DNA from: Sphingomonas suaedae | Lineage (GTDB): Bacteria > Pseudomonadota > Alphaproteobacteria > Sphingomonadales > Sphingomonadaceae | NCBI RefSeq assembly: GCF_007833215.1 | Contig: NZ_CP042239.1 | Location: 3,098,001 to 3,162,000, forward strand | Direction: 5' to 3' | Length of the DNA stretch: 64,000 bases | In this document: positions 51,175 through 60,259 of the stretch, in pieces | How the letters are laid out: each line of letters opens with the position of its first letter | How positions within the stretch are numbered: the stretch's first letter is position 1 | The notes under the pieces: generated by a model | The model's database searches: none | Seen by the model: only the letters and a program-made list of their open reading frames with translations | What the model was told of the DNA's origin: nothing | Translations under genes and position numbers: made by a program

Positions 51175-53622
51175 TTAACCCGATCTTCCGCGCCGCGCAT
51201 CTGCATTTTTGGTGCGCAGCGTTGCGCTCGCGGCGGCGGGATCGTCGGGCCAGGGGTGGCGGGGATAGCGACCGCGCATTTCCTTGGCGACATCGGCCCA
51301 GCTGCCCTTCCAGAAGCCGGGCAGATCGCGGGTCGTCTGGATCGGGCGGCCGGCGGGCGAGGTGAGTGACAGGATGATCGGCGTCCCATCGCCCAGCATT
51401 GGGTGCGCGGCTAGACCGAACAACGCCTGCACCCGCACCTCCACGGTCGGGCCGCCCTCGGCCGCATAGTCGATTGCATGGCTCGAACCGGCGGGCGCTT
51501 CCAGCCGCGCCGGGGCGAGCCGGTCAAGGCTCTTTTGCCCCTCCCAGCCGATCCGGTTCTGCAGCGCATGGATCAGCCCCTCCCCCGAAATCGAATCAAG
51601 GCGGCGCTTGCCCGCAACGAGCGGGGGCAGCCAGTCGTCGAGATCGGCGATCAGCGCGGCGTCGGACAGCGTATCCAGCCCGGCATAAGCGGCGCGGGTG
51701 CGCAGCGCCTGCGCGCCCTCCGGCCATGGCAGCAGTGCCAAGCCATGCGTACGCGCGCCTTCGAGCAGCGCGGCGGCGATCTCGTCCGGGTCGGCGGCGG
51801 TATCGGGTCCCGACGAGAGGCGGATTGCTCCCAATCGCCGCTCGCGCGTCGCTTCGACCCGACCGGTCGCTGGGTCGAAGCGGACATGGCGGCGCGTTTC
51901 AATGCGGTCGGCGAACAGCGTTTCGATCTGCGCCGGGTCGAGCGGCGCGGCGGAGAGGATGCGTGCGCCCGCGGCCACCCCCTGCGTCTCGGCGACCGCG
52001 AGCCATTCGTGGCGCGCGAGCGAGGAACTGGGGTCGAGCCTGAACGCGCGCCCGCCCGCCGACGCCCAGGTCTCGCCGCTGGCGTCGCGACGACGTGCGA
52101 TCCGATCCGGAAAGGCGAGAGCGATGCAGGTCGCCACGGTCTCGGCACCACCCCCCGCAGTTGCAGTCGCGGCAACGAGCTTCGTCCAGCGCTCGGCCAG
52201 CTTTCGCCCCGCCTCCGCGCGCTGCCCGCGCTCGGTCCGCCAGCGGCGCATCCGCGTCTCGAGATCGGCGTCGTTGCCGCCCAGCCCCCGCTCGCCGAGC
52301 AGCACCGCGACCTGCGCGGCGGTGGTCGCCATTCCCAACGCTGCGGCCCGCACCAGCATATGGCCGAGCCGGGGCGGGAGAGGCAGGCGGGCGATCGCCT
52401 TGCCATGCGCGGTCGGGCGCGCGTCCGCGTCGATTGCCTCCAATGCCTGCAACCGCGCGCGCGCCTCGCTCACCGCAGCAGTGGGGGGCGGGTCGAGCCA
52501 GCGCAGGTCGCGCGGATCGGCGACGCCCCACAAAGCGCAATCGAGCGTCAGCGCCGACAGGTCGGCCTCAAGGATTTCGGGCGGGTCATAGGGCGGCATT
52601 CCCGCCGTGGCCGCCGCCTCCCATAATCGGTAGGCAACCCCCGGCCCCTGGCGTGCGGCGCGCCCTGCCCGCTGCGTCGCCGATGCTTGGCTGGCGCGCT
52701 CGGTCACCAGCCGCGTCATCCCCGCTGCCCGATCGTAGCGGGGGCGCCGCGCCAGCCCCGAATCGACCACCACCCGAATGCCGTCGAGCGTCAGCGAGGT
52801 TTCGGCGATCGATGTCGCCAGCACGATCTTGCGCCGCCCCTCGCGCTCCGGCGCAATCGCGGCCCGCTGCGCTGCGGGGTCGAGGCTGCCATGCAGCTTG
52901 TGAATTGCCGCGCCAGGAATCTCGCCTAGTCGCTCCGCCGTCCGCTCGATCTCCGCGACGCCGGGCAGGAAGGCGAGGATACCGCCCTCGGCCTCGCGCA
53001 GCGCCTGGCGGATCGCGGCGGCGACCGGTTCGTCGATCCGCGCCTCCGCCGGGCGCCCGATATGCCGCAGTTCCAGCGGGTAGCTGCGCCCCTCGCTCTC
53101 GATCACCGGCGCGTCGCCCATCAACGTCGAAAACCGGCCACCGTCGAGCGTTGCCGACATCGCCACGATCCGAAGGTCGGGCCTCAGCGCGCCTTGCGCA
53201 TCCAGCGCGAGGGCAAGCCCGAAATCGCTGTCGAGGCTGCGCTCATGCACTTCGTCGAACAGGACCGCGCTGACCGCAGCCAATTCAGGATCGGACTGGA
53301 TTCGGCTGACGAAAATGCCCTCGGTAACGACCGTCACCCGGGTAGCGGCGGAGCGCTTGCTGTCCATCCGCGTCGCATAGCCATAGGTGCCGCCGACGCT
53401 CTCGCCGGCCAGGCTCGCCATGCGTTCCGCCGCCGCGCGCGCGGCGAGGCGGCGGGGGGAGAGCAGCAGGATTTCGCCCGTACACCACCCCTCGTCCAGC
53501 AATGCCGGCGCCACTGCGGTGGTCTTGCCCGCTCCCGGCGGCGCGACGAGCACCGCATTGCTCGTGCCCCGCAACGCGGCGAGCAGATCGGGCAGAACGG
53601 CATGGATGGGCAGGTCGCTCAC
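51175..53622 (-). CDS. hrpB: ATP-dependent RNA helicase HrpB
   Basis: 815 residues, the usual length. DEAH-box helicase of unclear role in RNA handling. Walker A APPGAGKTT ends near residue 35, the DEAH-type box is DEVH (123-126), and later motifs include SATLDGGR, TSIAETSLT and TQRAGRAARQ. A C-terminal HrpB-specific region ends near KNADARRGRSG. Motifs look intact. It is followed by the NDUFS4-like gene on the same strand. Confidence 0.95.
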   Translation of the reverse strand: MSDLPIHAVLPDLLAALRGTSNAVLVAPPGAGKTTAVAPALLDEGWCTGEILLLSPRRLAARAAAERMASLAGESVGGTYGYATRMDSKRSAATRVTVVTEGIFVSRIQSDPELAAVSAVLFDEVHERSLDSDFGLALALDAQGALRPDLRIVAMSATLDGGRFSTLMGDAPVIESEGRSYPLELRHIGRPAEARIDEPVAAAIRQALREAEGGILAFLPGVAEIERTAERLGEIPGAAIHKLHGSLDPAAQRAAIAPEREGRRKIVLATSIAETSLTLDGIRVVVDSGLARRPRYDRAAGMTRLVTERASQASATQRAGRAARQGPGVAYRLWEAAATAGMPPYDPPEILEADLSALTLDCALWGVADPRDLRWLDPPPTAAVSEARARLQALEAIDADARPTAHGKAIARLPLPPRLGHMLVRAAALGMATTAAQVAVLLGERGLGGNDADLETRMRRWRTERGQRAEAGRKLAERWTKLVAATATAGGGAETVATCIALAFPDRIARRRDASGETWASAGGRAFRLDPSSSLARHEWLAVAETQGVAAGARILSAAPLDPAQIETLFADRIETRRHVRFDPATGRVEATRERRLGAIRLSSGPDTAADPDEIAAALLEGARTHGLALLPWPEGAQALRTRAAYAGLDTLSDAALIADLDDWLPPLVAGKRRLDSISGEGLIHALQNRIGWEGQKSLDRLAPARLEAPAGSSHAIDYAAEGGPTVEVRVQALFGLAAHPMLGDGTPIILSLTSPAGRPIQTTRDLPGFWKGSWADVAKEMRGRYPRHPWPDDPAAASATLRTKNADARRGRSG

Positions 53623-53716
53623 GCCACCGCCCTACGCAATAACGCGCGATGCTTGAAGCGGCGATGGCACCGGACGCCGCGACGTGCGTTGCGCCGGATT
53701 GGAAGGAGACAAGCGC

Positions 53717-53929
53717 ATGGCACGGACGGTTTCGAGCTTCAGCGTCACCGCTGACGGCAAGGGCGATTATCTGCTCAACTTCGAGGATGAGGATGGCGAG
53801 ACGCTCGAACTCACCGCAAGCTACGAACAGCTCGATCTGATCTCCGAAGCGATCAGCGAAGCGCTGGACGCGGACGAGGACGACGCGCTGGGCGTCGACG
53901 ATGATGCGGACGAAGAGATAGACGAATAG
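53717..53929 (+). CDS. Small acidic protein, 70 residues
   Basis: Not recognised. The N-terminal half has two predicted strands (RTVSSFSVTADGKGDYLLNFED). The C-terminal third is strongly acidic (DADEDDALGVDDDADEEIDE), giving a very low isoelectric point. A good GAAGGAGAC site precedes the ATG. No signal or membrane segment. Acidic tails of this kind occur in DNA-mimic and chaperone-like proteins, but nothing more can be said. It faces convergent small genes on the other strand. Confidence 0.65.
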   Translation: MARTVSSFSVTADGKGDYLLNFEDEDGETLELTASYEQLDLISEAISEALDADEDDALGVDDDADEEIDE

Positions 53930-53959
53930 CCGGTCGGCGCCGCCCTGCCGAACAGGCGG

Positions 53960-54145
53960 TTACAGGGCGTCCACCAGATCGACACCGCCGGGCCAGATCG
54001 CATCCTCGATCGTGTCGCCCAATGCGGTGAGCGCGCCGAGGACGAAGACTATGATCAAAAGGTCGAGCGCCAGCACCCCTGCCCAGACGAAATAGGGGTG
54101 GAACGGACCGATGCGGTCAAAGCCGTCGCGGGTCGGACGCGCCAT
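53960..54145 (-). CDS. Small single-pass membrane protein, 61 residues
   Basis: Not recognised. It starts MARPTRDGFDRIGPFHPYF, continues with one hydrophobic helix (FVWAGVLALDLLIIVFVLGAL) and ends IEDAIWPGGVDLVDAL. Its ATG overlaps the stop of the polyprenyl synthase gene by one base (TGATG), so it is co-translated with it. A role in the membrane side of isoprenoid or quinone synthesis is possible from context only. Confidence 0.6.
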   Translation of the reverse strand: MARPTRDGFDRIGPFHPYFVWAGVLALDLLIIVFVLGALTALGDTIEDAIWPGGVDLVDAL

Positions 54146-55170
54146 CAATAGGCACGCGCGACGGCGAACTCGACCGCCTCGATCATCGCATCCTTGGCCG
54201 CGCTCGCCGGGAACATGCCGAGCGCGTCGATCGCGCGCTGGCCGTAATGGCGCGCGCGGGCGAGCGTGTCGTCCACCGCCCGGCTGGACCGGACCAGTTC
54301 GATCGCGCGCGCGAAATCGGCGTCGCTGTTGCTGCGGCCAAGCACCGCTTCCTTCCAGAAGGCGCGGTCGGCGTCGTTTCCGCGCGCATAGGCGAGGATG
54401 ACGGGCAGCGTCATTTTCCCCTCGCGGAAGTCGTCGCCCGCATCCTTGCCCATCGTGCCGGTGTCGGAAACATAATCGATCGCGTCGTCGACCAGCTGAA
54501 ATGCGATGCCAAGGTTGCGGCCATAGGCGTCGAGCGCAGCTTCCTCAGCCTCGCTGCGTTCGGCGACGACCGCGGCGATGCGACATGCGGCGGCGAACAA
54601 GGCGGCGGTCTTGGCGCCGATGATGTCGAGATAGCGTTCCTCATCGAGATCGACCCGGCGGGCGGCGGTCAGCTGGTTGACCTCGCCCTCGGCGATCACC
54701 GCGCTGGCATTGGACAGGATCTTGAGCACCTTCAGGCTGCCATCCTCGACCATCAGCTCGAAGCTGCGGCTGAACAGGAAATCGCCGACCAGCACGCTTG
54801 CCGGATTGCCCCAGATCAGATTGGCGGTGCGCTTTCCGCGGCGCATGTCGGACCCGTCGACGACATCGTCGTGCAGCAGGGTCGCGGTGTGGATGAACTC
54901 GACCGCCGCTGCCAGCCGGTGGTGGCGTGTGCCCGGATAATCCAGCAGCCGTGCGCTGGCGAGCGTCAGCATGGGGCGCATCCGCTTGCCGCCCCCAGCG
55001 ATCAAGTGACCGGCGAGTTCGGGAATCAGCGGGATCTGCGACTGCATCCGGTCGAGGATCACGCTATTCACATGGTTCATGTCGCCGGTGACCAGCGCGA
55101 TCATCGGTTCGAGTGAGGGCTCGGCGCCACTGGCGTTCTTGTGGCCGATGCGATGAATGGTCGCGCTCAT
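54145..55170 (-). CDS. ispB: Polyprenyl (octaprenyl-type) diphosphate synthase
   Basis: 341 residues. Builds the long isoprenoid side chain of ubiquinone by adding IPP units. The first aspartate-rich motif is DDVVD at 101-105 (LLHDDVVDGSDMRRGKRT) and the second is DDAID at 228-232 (FQLVDDAIDYVSD). GGGKRMRPML near residue 60 binds IPP. Chain length (octa-, nona- or decaprenyl) cannot be read directly; sphingomonads usually make Q-10. A short membrane protein follows, overlapping by one base. Confidence 0.9.
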   Translation of the reverse strand: MSATIHRIGHKNASGAEPSLEPMIALVTGDMNHVNSVILDRMQSQIPLIPELAGHLIAGGGKRMRPMLTLASARLLDYPGTRHHRLAAAVEFIHTATLLHDDVVDGSDMRRGKRTANLIWGNPASVLVGDFLFSRSFELMVEDGSLKVLKILSNASAVIAEGEVNQLTAARRVDLDEERYLDIIGAKTAALFAAACRIAAVVAERSEAEEAALDAYGRNLGIAFQLVDDAIDYVSDTGTMGKDAGDDFREGKMTLPVILAYARGNDADRAFWKEAVLGRSNSDADFARAIELVRSSRAVDDTLARARHYGQRAIDALGMFPASAAKDAMIEAVEFAVARAY

Positions 55171-55291
55171 GGCGCCGCGATGACGGCAAGCGCGTCCAAA
55201 GGCAAGGGTTCAGGGTTGCGCGGAGCCGAAAGCGCGGCGACAAGGCGCGGGAGAGTCACCCCGTTCAGCACCGCTGAACCAAGGAAAACGC

Positions 55292-55585
55292 ATGAGCGAA
55301 GAGACGCTGAAACGCTATCGTCAGAGCATCGACCGGATCGATGCCGCGCTCGTCTTTCTGCTGGCCGAACGGTTTCAGATCACCCAGGCGGTCGGCCGGT
55401 TCAAGGCCGAAACCAACCTTCCCCCCGCCGACCCTGCGCGGGAGGAGCGGCAGATCGCCCGGCTGCGCGATCTCGCTGCCCAGGCCGATCTCGATCCTGA
55501 ATTCTCGGAAAAATTCCTGCGATTCATCATCGACGAGGTGATTCGTCACCATGCCCGGATGCAGGATGCGACGGGAATCGATTGA
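55292..55585 (+). CDS. Chorismate mutase (AroQ type)
   Basis: 97 residues, monofunctional. Converts chorismate to prephenate for phenylalanine and tyrosine. It has the AroQ helical pattern: YRQSIDRIDAALVFLLAERFQITQAVGRFKAE with the substrate Arg/Lys residues, then FSEKFLRFIIDEVIRHHARMQ. No signal peptide, so it is the cytoplasmic biosynthetic form. It starts at ATG 55292 and is followed by the GH130-like gene, whose upstream frame reaches the stop of this gene. Confidence 0.9.
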   Translation: MSEETLKRYRQSIDRIDAALVFLLAERFQITQAVGRFKAETNLPPADPAREERQIARLRDLAAQADLDPEFSEKFLRFIIDEVIRHHARMQDATGID

Positions 55586-55629
55586 CGCGATCGAGGTTTG
55601 CCCACGGGGCGAGATTGGGGCTGGGTTTA

Positions 55630-56745
55630 ATGAGCGACGACAGGCTGATCTTCACGCCAGATGACGTGGATCTCTCCCGCTCGCCGCTGCGGCGTTCGCT
55701 CGATGCGGAAACCTATGTGCTCGGCGCGTTCAATCCCGGGCTGACGCGCCTTCCGGGCGGCAATCTGCTGGCGATGGTGCGGGTGGCGGAGGCCTTGTGC
55801 GAGCCGGTGGTCGACGGTCACGCCCGTGCGATCCGCTGGACTCCAGACGGTTATGTGCTCGATCGCTATCCGCTCGACGCGATCGAGATGGACGATCCGC
55901 GTACCTTCCGCCTGCGCGGCCGCGCGCCCGTGCAGGCGGGGCTGACCTCGCTCTCCTGGCTGCTGCCGGTCGAGCTAACCGGCGATGGGCGGTCGGTGGT
56001 GAAGGTTCACTACGACAAGGCGGTGGAGCCGTCCGCGTCCTTCATGGCGCTGGGGCTTGAGGATGCGCGGATCAGCCTGATCGGCGGTGCCTGGTACATG
56101 ACCGCCTGTGCCGTGTCGGACGAGCGGCACTGCAGCGCCCTCTACCGCTCGGTGAACGGGCTCGACTATCGCTGCGAGGGGATTGTCCTCGATCACCAGA
56201 ACAAGGACATGTGCCTGTTCGAGGGAAAGGTGGGCGGCAAGTTCATGGCGCTTACCCGGCCGCTCGGCGAAATTTACTTCGCCCCGCCGCCCGACAGCCC
56301 CTTTGTCGGTGGCCCCGCGATCCACCTGGCCCAGTCGCCCGATACGCTCCACTGGAAGCCGCTCGACTCGCCCGGCCTGCGCGCGCGGGCGGGAACCAGC
56401 ACCAATTTGCGCATGGGCGGCGGCACTCCGCCGCTGCTCACGCCGCAGGGGTGGTTGACGCTCTATCACGGCGTCGAACGCCGGGACGCAATCGGGGCCT
56501 ACCGGACGTTCTGGGCCTTGCTCGACCGCGACGATCCTACGCGCGTGCTGCGGCAAGAGGATGATGCGCCGCTGCTGGAGGAGAAGCCCGCGCTGACCGA
56601 ACCCCTCGCGGATCGCCGCTATCTGCCCTCGCCAGTCGTGTTCACTACCGGCATCGCCGATGCTGGAGACACCTATATCGTCGCCAGCGGCGAGAGCGAT
56701 TTGGCCTGCCGCATCAGCCACTTGCCCAAGGCGCGCTTCGCCTGA
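55630..56745 (+). CDS. GH130-like glycoside phosphorylase / glycosidase
   Basis: 371 residues of a five-bladed beta-propeller of the GH130 type, which splits beta-mannosides (often by phosphorolysis). The visible marks are NPGLTRLPGGNLLAMVRVAEA, the GLEDARISLIGGAWYMTACAVS strand, HQNKDMCLFEGKVGGKFMALTRP, and GTSTNLRMGGGTPPLLTPQGWLTLYHGVE. The substrate is not certain. ATG 55630 is chosen because the first 16 codons upstream have no family match. It follows the chorismate mutase gene with little space, but no functional link is apparent. Confidence 0.8.
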   Translation: MSDDRLIFTPDDVDLSRSPLRRSLDAETYVLGAFNPGLTRLPGGNLLAMVRVAEALCEPVVDGHARAIRWTPDGYVLDRYPLDAIEMDDPRTFRLRGRAPVQAGLTSLSWLLPVELTGDGRSVVKVHYDKAVEPSASFMALGLEDARISLIGGAWYMTACAVSDERHCSALYRSVNGLDYRCEGIVLDHQNKDMCLFEGKVGGKFMALTRPLGEIYFAPPPDSPFVGGPAIHLAQSPDTLHWKPLDSPGLRARAGTSTNLRMGGGTPPLLTPQGWLTLYHGVERRDAIGAYRTFWALLDRDDPTRVLRQEDDAPLLEEKPALTEPLADRRYLPSPVVFTTGIADAGDTYIVASGESDLACRISHLPKARFA

Positions 56746-56773
56746 CGCGCCTTCGCACCGGCACAATTATGCG

Positions 56774-56825
56774 ACAAAGGGCCGTTATTGGACAGTGGCT
56801 GGCGCGATTCGTCGGCCCTTTTTGT
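56774..56825 (+). terminator. Probable intrinsic terminator after the GH130-like gene
   Basis: ACAAAGGGCCG at 56774-56784 and CGGCCCTTTTTGT at 56813-56825 can pair over 11 bp around a 28-base loop, with a T-run in the right arm. It sits just before the TonB-type receptor start (56844). The long loop makes it less certain. Confidence 0.5.
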
Positions 56826-56843
56826 ATCCGGAGTATTTGGACG

Positions 56844-59294
56844 ATGCGGCGTTTTGGTTCGGCGGCACTCGCACTGCTGATGACGACGGCGGCCCCCGCG
56901 GCGATGGCGGCAGGCCAGAGTGATGCACCCGTCGGAACCGAGACGCCGCGGCAGGATGACGCGGGCGCGCCGGGCGTCGATCCGATGGGCGACGATATCG
57001 AGGAGGTCGTCATCACCGGCGGACCGCTGCGCGGCGCCGTCCCCGGCGATATCAAGCCCGAACTGACGCTGAACCCCGCCGATATCCGCGCCTATGGCGT
57101 CGGATCGCTCGCCGAACTGCTGACCGAACTGGAGCCCCAGACGCGCAGCGGGCGCGGGCGCGACGGCGGGGCCCCGGTGCTGTTGCTCAGCGGCCGCCGC
57201 ATCTCCAGCTTCGGCGAGATCCGCGACATCCCGCCCGAGGCGATCGAGCGCGTCGAGATATTGCCCGAGGAAGCCGCGCTCAAGCTCGGCTATCGCGCCG
57301 ACCAGCGCGTCGTGAACATCGTACTGCGCCGTCGCTTCCGTTCGATCACCGCCGAACTCGACGGCACGGTGGCCACTGCGGGCGGGCGCGACGGGCAGGA
57401 TGTCGAACTCAGCATGTTGCGGCTCAATCCGGACGGCCGCGTCAATCTAGATGTCGAATATGAACGCGATTCGAGCCTGCTCGAGAGCGAGCGCGACATC
57501 ATCCAGGATCCCGCCAACTCGCGCACCGATGGCGAATATCGGACGCTGCAGCCCGACCGGCAGAGTCTCACGGCGAATGCCGTGCTCAGCCGCACTATCG
57601 GAAAGGTTGCGGCGACCGCGAATCTGCGCATGGAGCAGAGTTGGTCGGATTCGCTGCTCGGCCTGCCGATCGCGGGCGGCACCGATCCGCTCCGGCGCAG
57701 TAGTGACAGCAACACGCTGCACGGCGGCATCTCGCTCAACGGCGATATCTCGCCGAAATGGCGCTGGTCGGCCACCGGCAATTGGGACCGGGTCGAAAGC
57801 CGCACGCTCACCGATCGGGACACTGGCCTGACCGACTGGGCGCGTTCGATCTCGAACGTCGCGTCGGTCGATGCGCTGGTGAACGGCGCGGTCGCCGATC
57901 TGCCCGCCGGTGCGATCAGCACCAGCCTGCGCGTCGCCGGGCGCACCAGCGGCCTCACCAGTGAATCGCGCCGTGACGGCCTGTTCGCCGATACCGATAT
58001 CGGCCGCGATTCGGGTAGCGTCCGCGCCAATCTGGACCTGCCGATCGCCAGCCGCAGCAAGGCGGTGCTGTCAGCGCTTGGCAATCTGTCGCTCAACGCC
58101 AATGGCGAGGTGGAGCAACTGTCGGACTTCGGTACGTTGGTCACCTATGGCTACGGTGCCAACTGGTCTCCGATCGATGGTGTGCGGCTGATTGCGTCCT
58201 TTACCGAGGAGGAAGGGGCACCCAGCGCGCAACAGCTCGGCAACCCCCGGGTGGAAACGCCCAATGTGCGCGTATTCGACTTCGTGCGGGGCGAGACGGT
58301 GGACATCAACCGGATCGATGGCGGCAATCCCGGGCTGGGCGCCGACAATCGCAGCGTGATGAAGCTGGGCGCCAACCTGCGGCCCTTTGACGCCGACCTG
58401 ACGCTCAATGTCGATTATACCAAGAGCACGATCCGCAACCCGATCGCCTCTTTTCCGACGGCAACGGCGGAGATCGAGGCGGCGTTTCCCGACCGGTTCG
58501 TGCGCGACGGCGATGGCCAGCTGATCCAGATCGACAACCGTCCGGTCAATTTCGAGCGCAGCGAGCGCGAGCAGATTCGCTGGGGCCTCAATTTCTCCGC
58601 ACCGATCAGTTCCCCGCTGGCACGCGCAGCGATGGAGGCGGCCCAGGCGCGCCGTGCCGAGCGCGCAGCAGCGCGGGAAGCGAGTGAGGGTCAGCCGGAT
58701 CGGGAAGGCGCGCGTCCCGGCGCAGGTGAGCGGCCGGGTGGCCCGCGCTTCGGTGGTGGGCGTGGCCCGGGACGCGGCGGTTTCGGCGGTCGCGGCGGCG
58801 GCGCGGCAGGCGGGCGGTTCCAGTTCGGGATCTATCACACCATCGCGCTCACCGACCGGGTCGAGATCCGCGACGGCCTGCCTGCGCTGGACCTGCTCAA
58901 TGGATCGGCGACCGGCAGCCGGGGCGGATCGCCGCGCCACCAGGTCGAGCTGCGGACCGGCGTGGTCCGTGACGGCATCGGCGTGCGGCTCAACGCCGAC
59001 TGGCAGAGCGCGACGCGCGTGAGCGGCGGCACGACCGGCGGCGAGACATTGCGATTCGACGATTTCGCGACCGTCAATCTGCGCCTGTTCGCGAATCTGG
59101 GGCCACAGTTCAAATTCGTGCGCGACAATCGGTGGCTGACAGGCACGCGCCTGGTGGTGTCGGTCGACAACCTGTTCGACAATCGGCTGAAGGTCACCGA
59201 CGCCAGCGGCGCAACCCCGCTCAGCTATCAGCCCGCGCTGCTCGACCCGGTGGGGCGAACGGTGCGGATCAGCGTGCGGAAATTGTTTTTTTGA
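56844..59294 (+). CDS. TonB-dependent receptor-like outer-membrane protein
   Basis: 816 residues. A signal peptide (RRFGSAALALLMTTAAPAAMA) is followed by a plug-type domain (about 50-160, EEVVITGGPLRGAVPGDIKPELTLNPADIRAYG, then IRDIPPEAIERVEILPEEAALKLGYRADQRVVNIVLRRRF) and a long beta-rich barrel that ends with an aromatic residue (RISVRKLFF), as outer-membrane barrels do. An insertion near residues 595-660 is rich in Arg, Gly and Ala (GGPRFGGGRGPGRGGFGGRG), unusual in a barrel. No substrate can be assigned. ATG 56844 fits the signal peptide. Confidence 0.82.
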   Translation: MRRFGSAALALLMTTAAPAAMAAGQSDAPVGTETPRQDDAGAPGVDPMGDDIEEVVITGGPLRGAVPGDIKPELTLNPADIRAYGVGSLAELLTELEPQTRSGRGRDGGAPVLLLSGRRISSFGEIRDIPPEAIERVEILPEEAALKLGYRADQRVVNIVLRRRFRSITAELDGTVATAGGRDGQDVELSMLRLNPDGRVNLDVEYERDSSLLESERDIIQDPANSRTDGEYRTLQPDRQSLTANAVLSRTIGKVAATANLRMEQSWSDSLLGLPIAGGTDPLRRSSDSNTLHGGISLNGDISPKWRWSATGNWDRVESRTLTDRDTGLTDWARSISNVASVDALVNGAVADLPAGAISTSLRVAGRTSGLTSESRRDGLFADTDIGRDSGSVRANLDLPIASRSKAVLSALGNLSLNANGEVEQLSDFGTLVTYGYGANWSPIDGVRLIASFTEEEGAPSAQQLGNPRVETPNVRVFDFVRGETVDINRIDGGNPGLGADNRSVMKLGANLRPFDADLTLNVDYTKSTIRNPIASFPTATAEIEAAFPDRFVRDGDGQLIQIDNRPVNFERSEREQIRWGLNFSAPISSPLARAAMEAAQARRAERAAAREASEGQPDREGARPGAGERPGGPRFGGGRGPGRGGFGGRGGGAAGGRFQFGIYHTIALTDRVEIRDGLPALDLLNGSATGSRGGSPRHQVELRTGVVRDGIGVRLNADWQSATRVSGGTTGGETLRFDDFATVNLRLFANLGPQFKFVRDNRWLTGTRLVVSVDNLFDNRLKVTDASGATPLSYQPALLDPVGRTVRISVRKLFF

Positions 59295-59326
59295 ATTTGT
59301 GGCGTCGCGGATACGCCGCGCGAGGT

Positions 59327-59341
59327 AGCGGGCCGGTGCCG
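59327..59341 (-). repeat. Half-copy of the palindromic repeat, with a nearby hairpin
   Basis: AGCGGGCCGGTGCCG matches one outer arm of the family. A hairpin (GGCGT-loop-ACGCC) sits just left of it. It lies between the receptor stop and the motB stop and may be what is left of an eroded copy. Confidence 0.6.
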
Positions 59342-59354
59342 AACTCCAAAAAAC

Positions 59355-60257
59355 CTACTTTCCGAACTTGCTCTTGCGGTACAGCAAGGTGATCGCGACG
59401 CGGCGGTTGCGCGGATCGGCGGGGTTGTCGGCGATCAGTGGCTCGCGGTCGGCGACCCCCTCGATCCGCTCGAACCGCGTCTCGGGCACGCCATTGGCGA
59501 CGAGGCGTCGGCGCGTCTCTTCCGACCGCGCGCTCGACAGCATCCAGTTGTTCATGTTGGTCGGATCGCCATAGCGCAGACTGTCGGTATGGCCGCGGAT
59601 CATCAGCGGGTTTTCCGAATCCGCGATCGACTGGGCGACCAGCTTCACCAGTTCGGCCGCATCGGGGACGAAGCTGGTCGTGCCCAGCGCGAACATCGAA
59701 TAATCGGCGTCGTCCATCAGGTCGATCCGCATCCCCTCGCGCGTCGGGACGAAGCGGACCTGCTTGCCGAGGCGGGTGAGGCCATTGGCCTTCATCTTCG
59801 ATTCGATCTCGCTTTTCATCCGGGCGAATGCCTTGCGGTCGGCGACGTCCATCGCCTCCTTGTTCTTGAGGCTGCCCTTTTCGCCCGTGCCCACCCGGTC
59901 GCCGCCCGCAGCGCCCGCCGGGATCGTCATCGATCGCGTACCGGTCTGCTTGCCGTTGGTCGGATAATTGTCGCGTCCCTGGATCGCGTCGCCGCCGAAC
60001 AGGCCGTTCGACCCGGCGCTGTTCTGCTTGAACTCGATCAGCGTCGGCGCGAAATAATCGGCGAGCGCCTTGCGCTGCTTCTCATTGGTCGCGCCGAGCA
60101 GCCACATCAGCAGGAAGAATGCCATCATCGCGGTGACGAAATCGGCATAGGCGACCTTCCAGGCGCCGCCGTGATGGCCACCGCCACCTTCGATATAGAT
60201 CTTCTTGACGATGATCTTGGGCGGCTGCTTGGCCGCATGGGGAGCCCGTGCGCTCAC
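59355..60257 (-). CDS. motB: Flagellar motor stator protein MotB
   Basis: 300 residues. Part of the proton-driven stator. The N-terminal helix KVAYADFVTAMMAFFLLMWLLGA carries the proton-accepting Asp39. A flexible region follows, then the C-terminal OmpA-type peptidoglycan-binding domain (PLMIRGHTDSLRYGDPTNMNNWMLSSARSEETRRRLVANG). It is read after motA with a 2-base gap, so the two are co-translated. Confidence 0.95.
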   Translation of the reverse strand: MSARAPHAAKQPPKIIVKKIYIEGGGGHHGGAWKVAYADFVTAMMAFFLLMWLLGATNEKQRKALADYFAPTLIEFKQNSAGSNGLFGGDAIQGRDNYPTNGKQTGTRSMTIPAGAAGGDRVGTGEKGSLKNKEAMDVADRKAFARMKSEIESKMKANGLTRLGKQVRFVPTREGMRIDLMDDADYSMFALGTTSFVPDAAELVKLVAQSIADSENPLMIRGHTDSLRYGDPTNMNNWMLSSARSEETRRRLVANGVPETRFERIEGVADREPLIADNPADPRNRRVAITLLYRKSKFGK

Positions 60258-60259
60258 GA

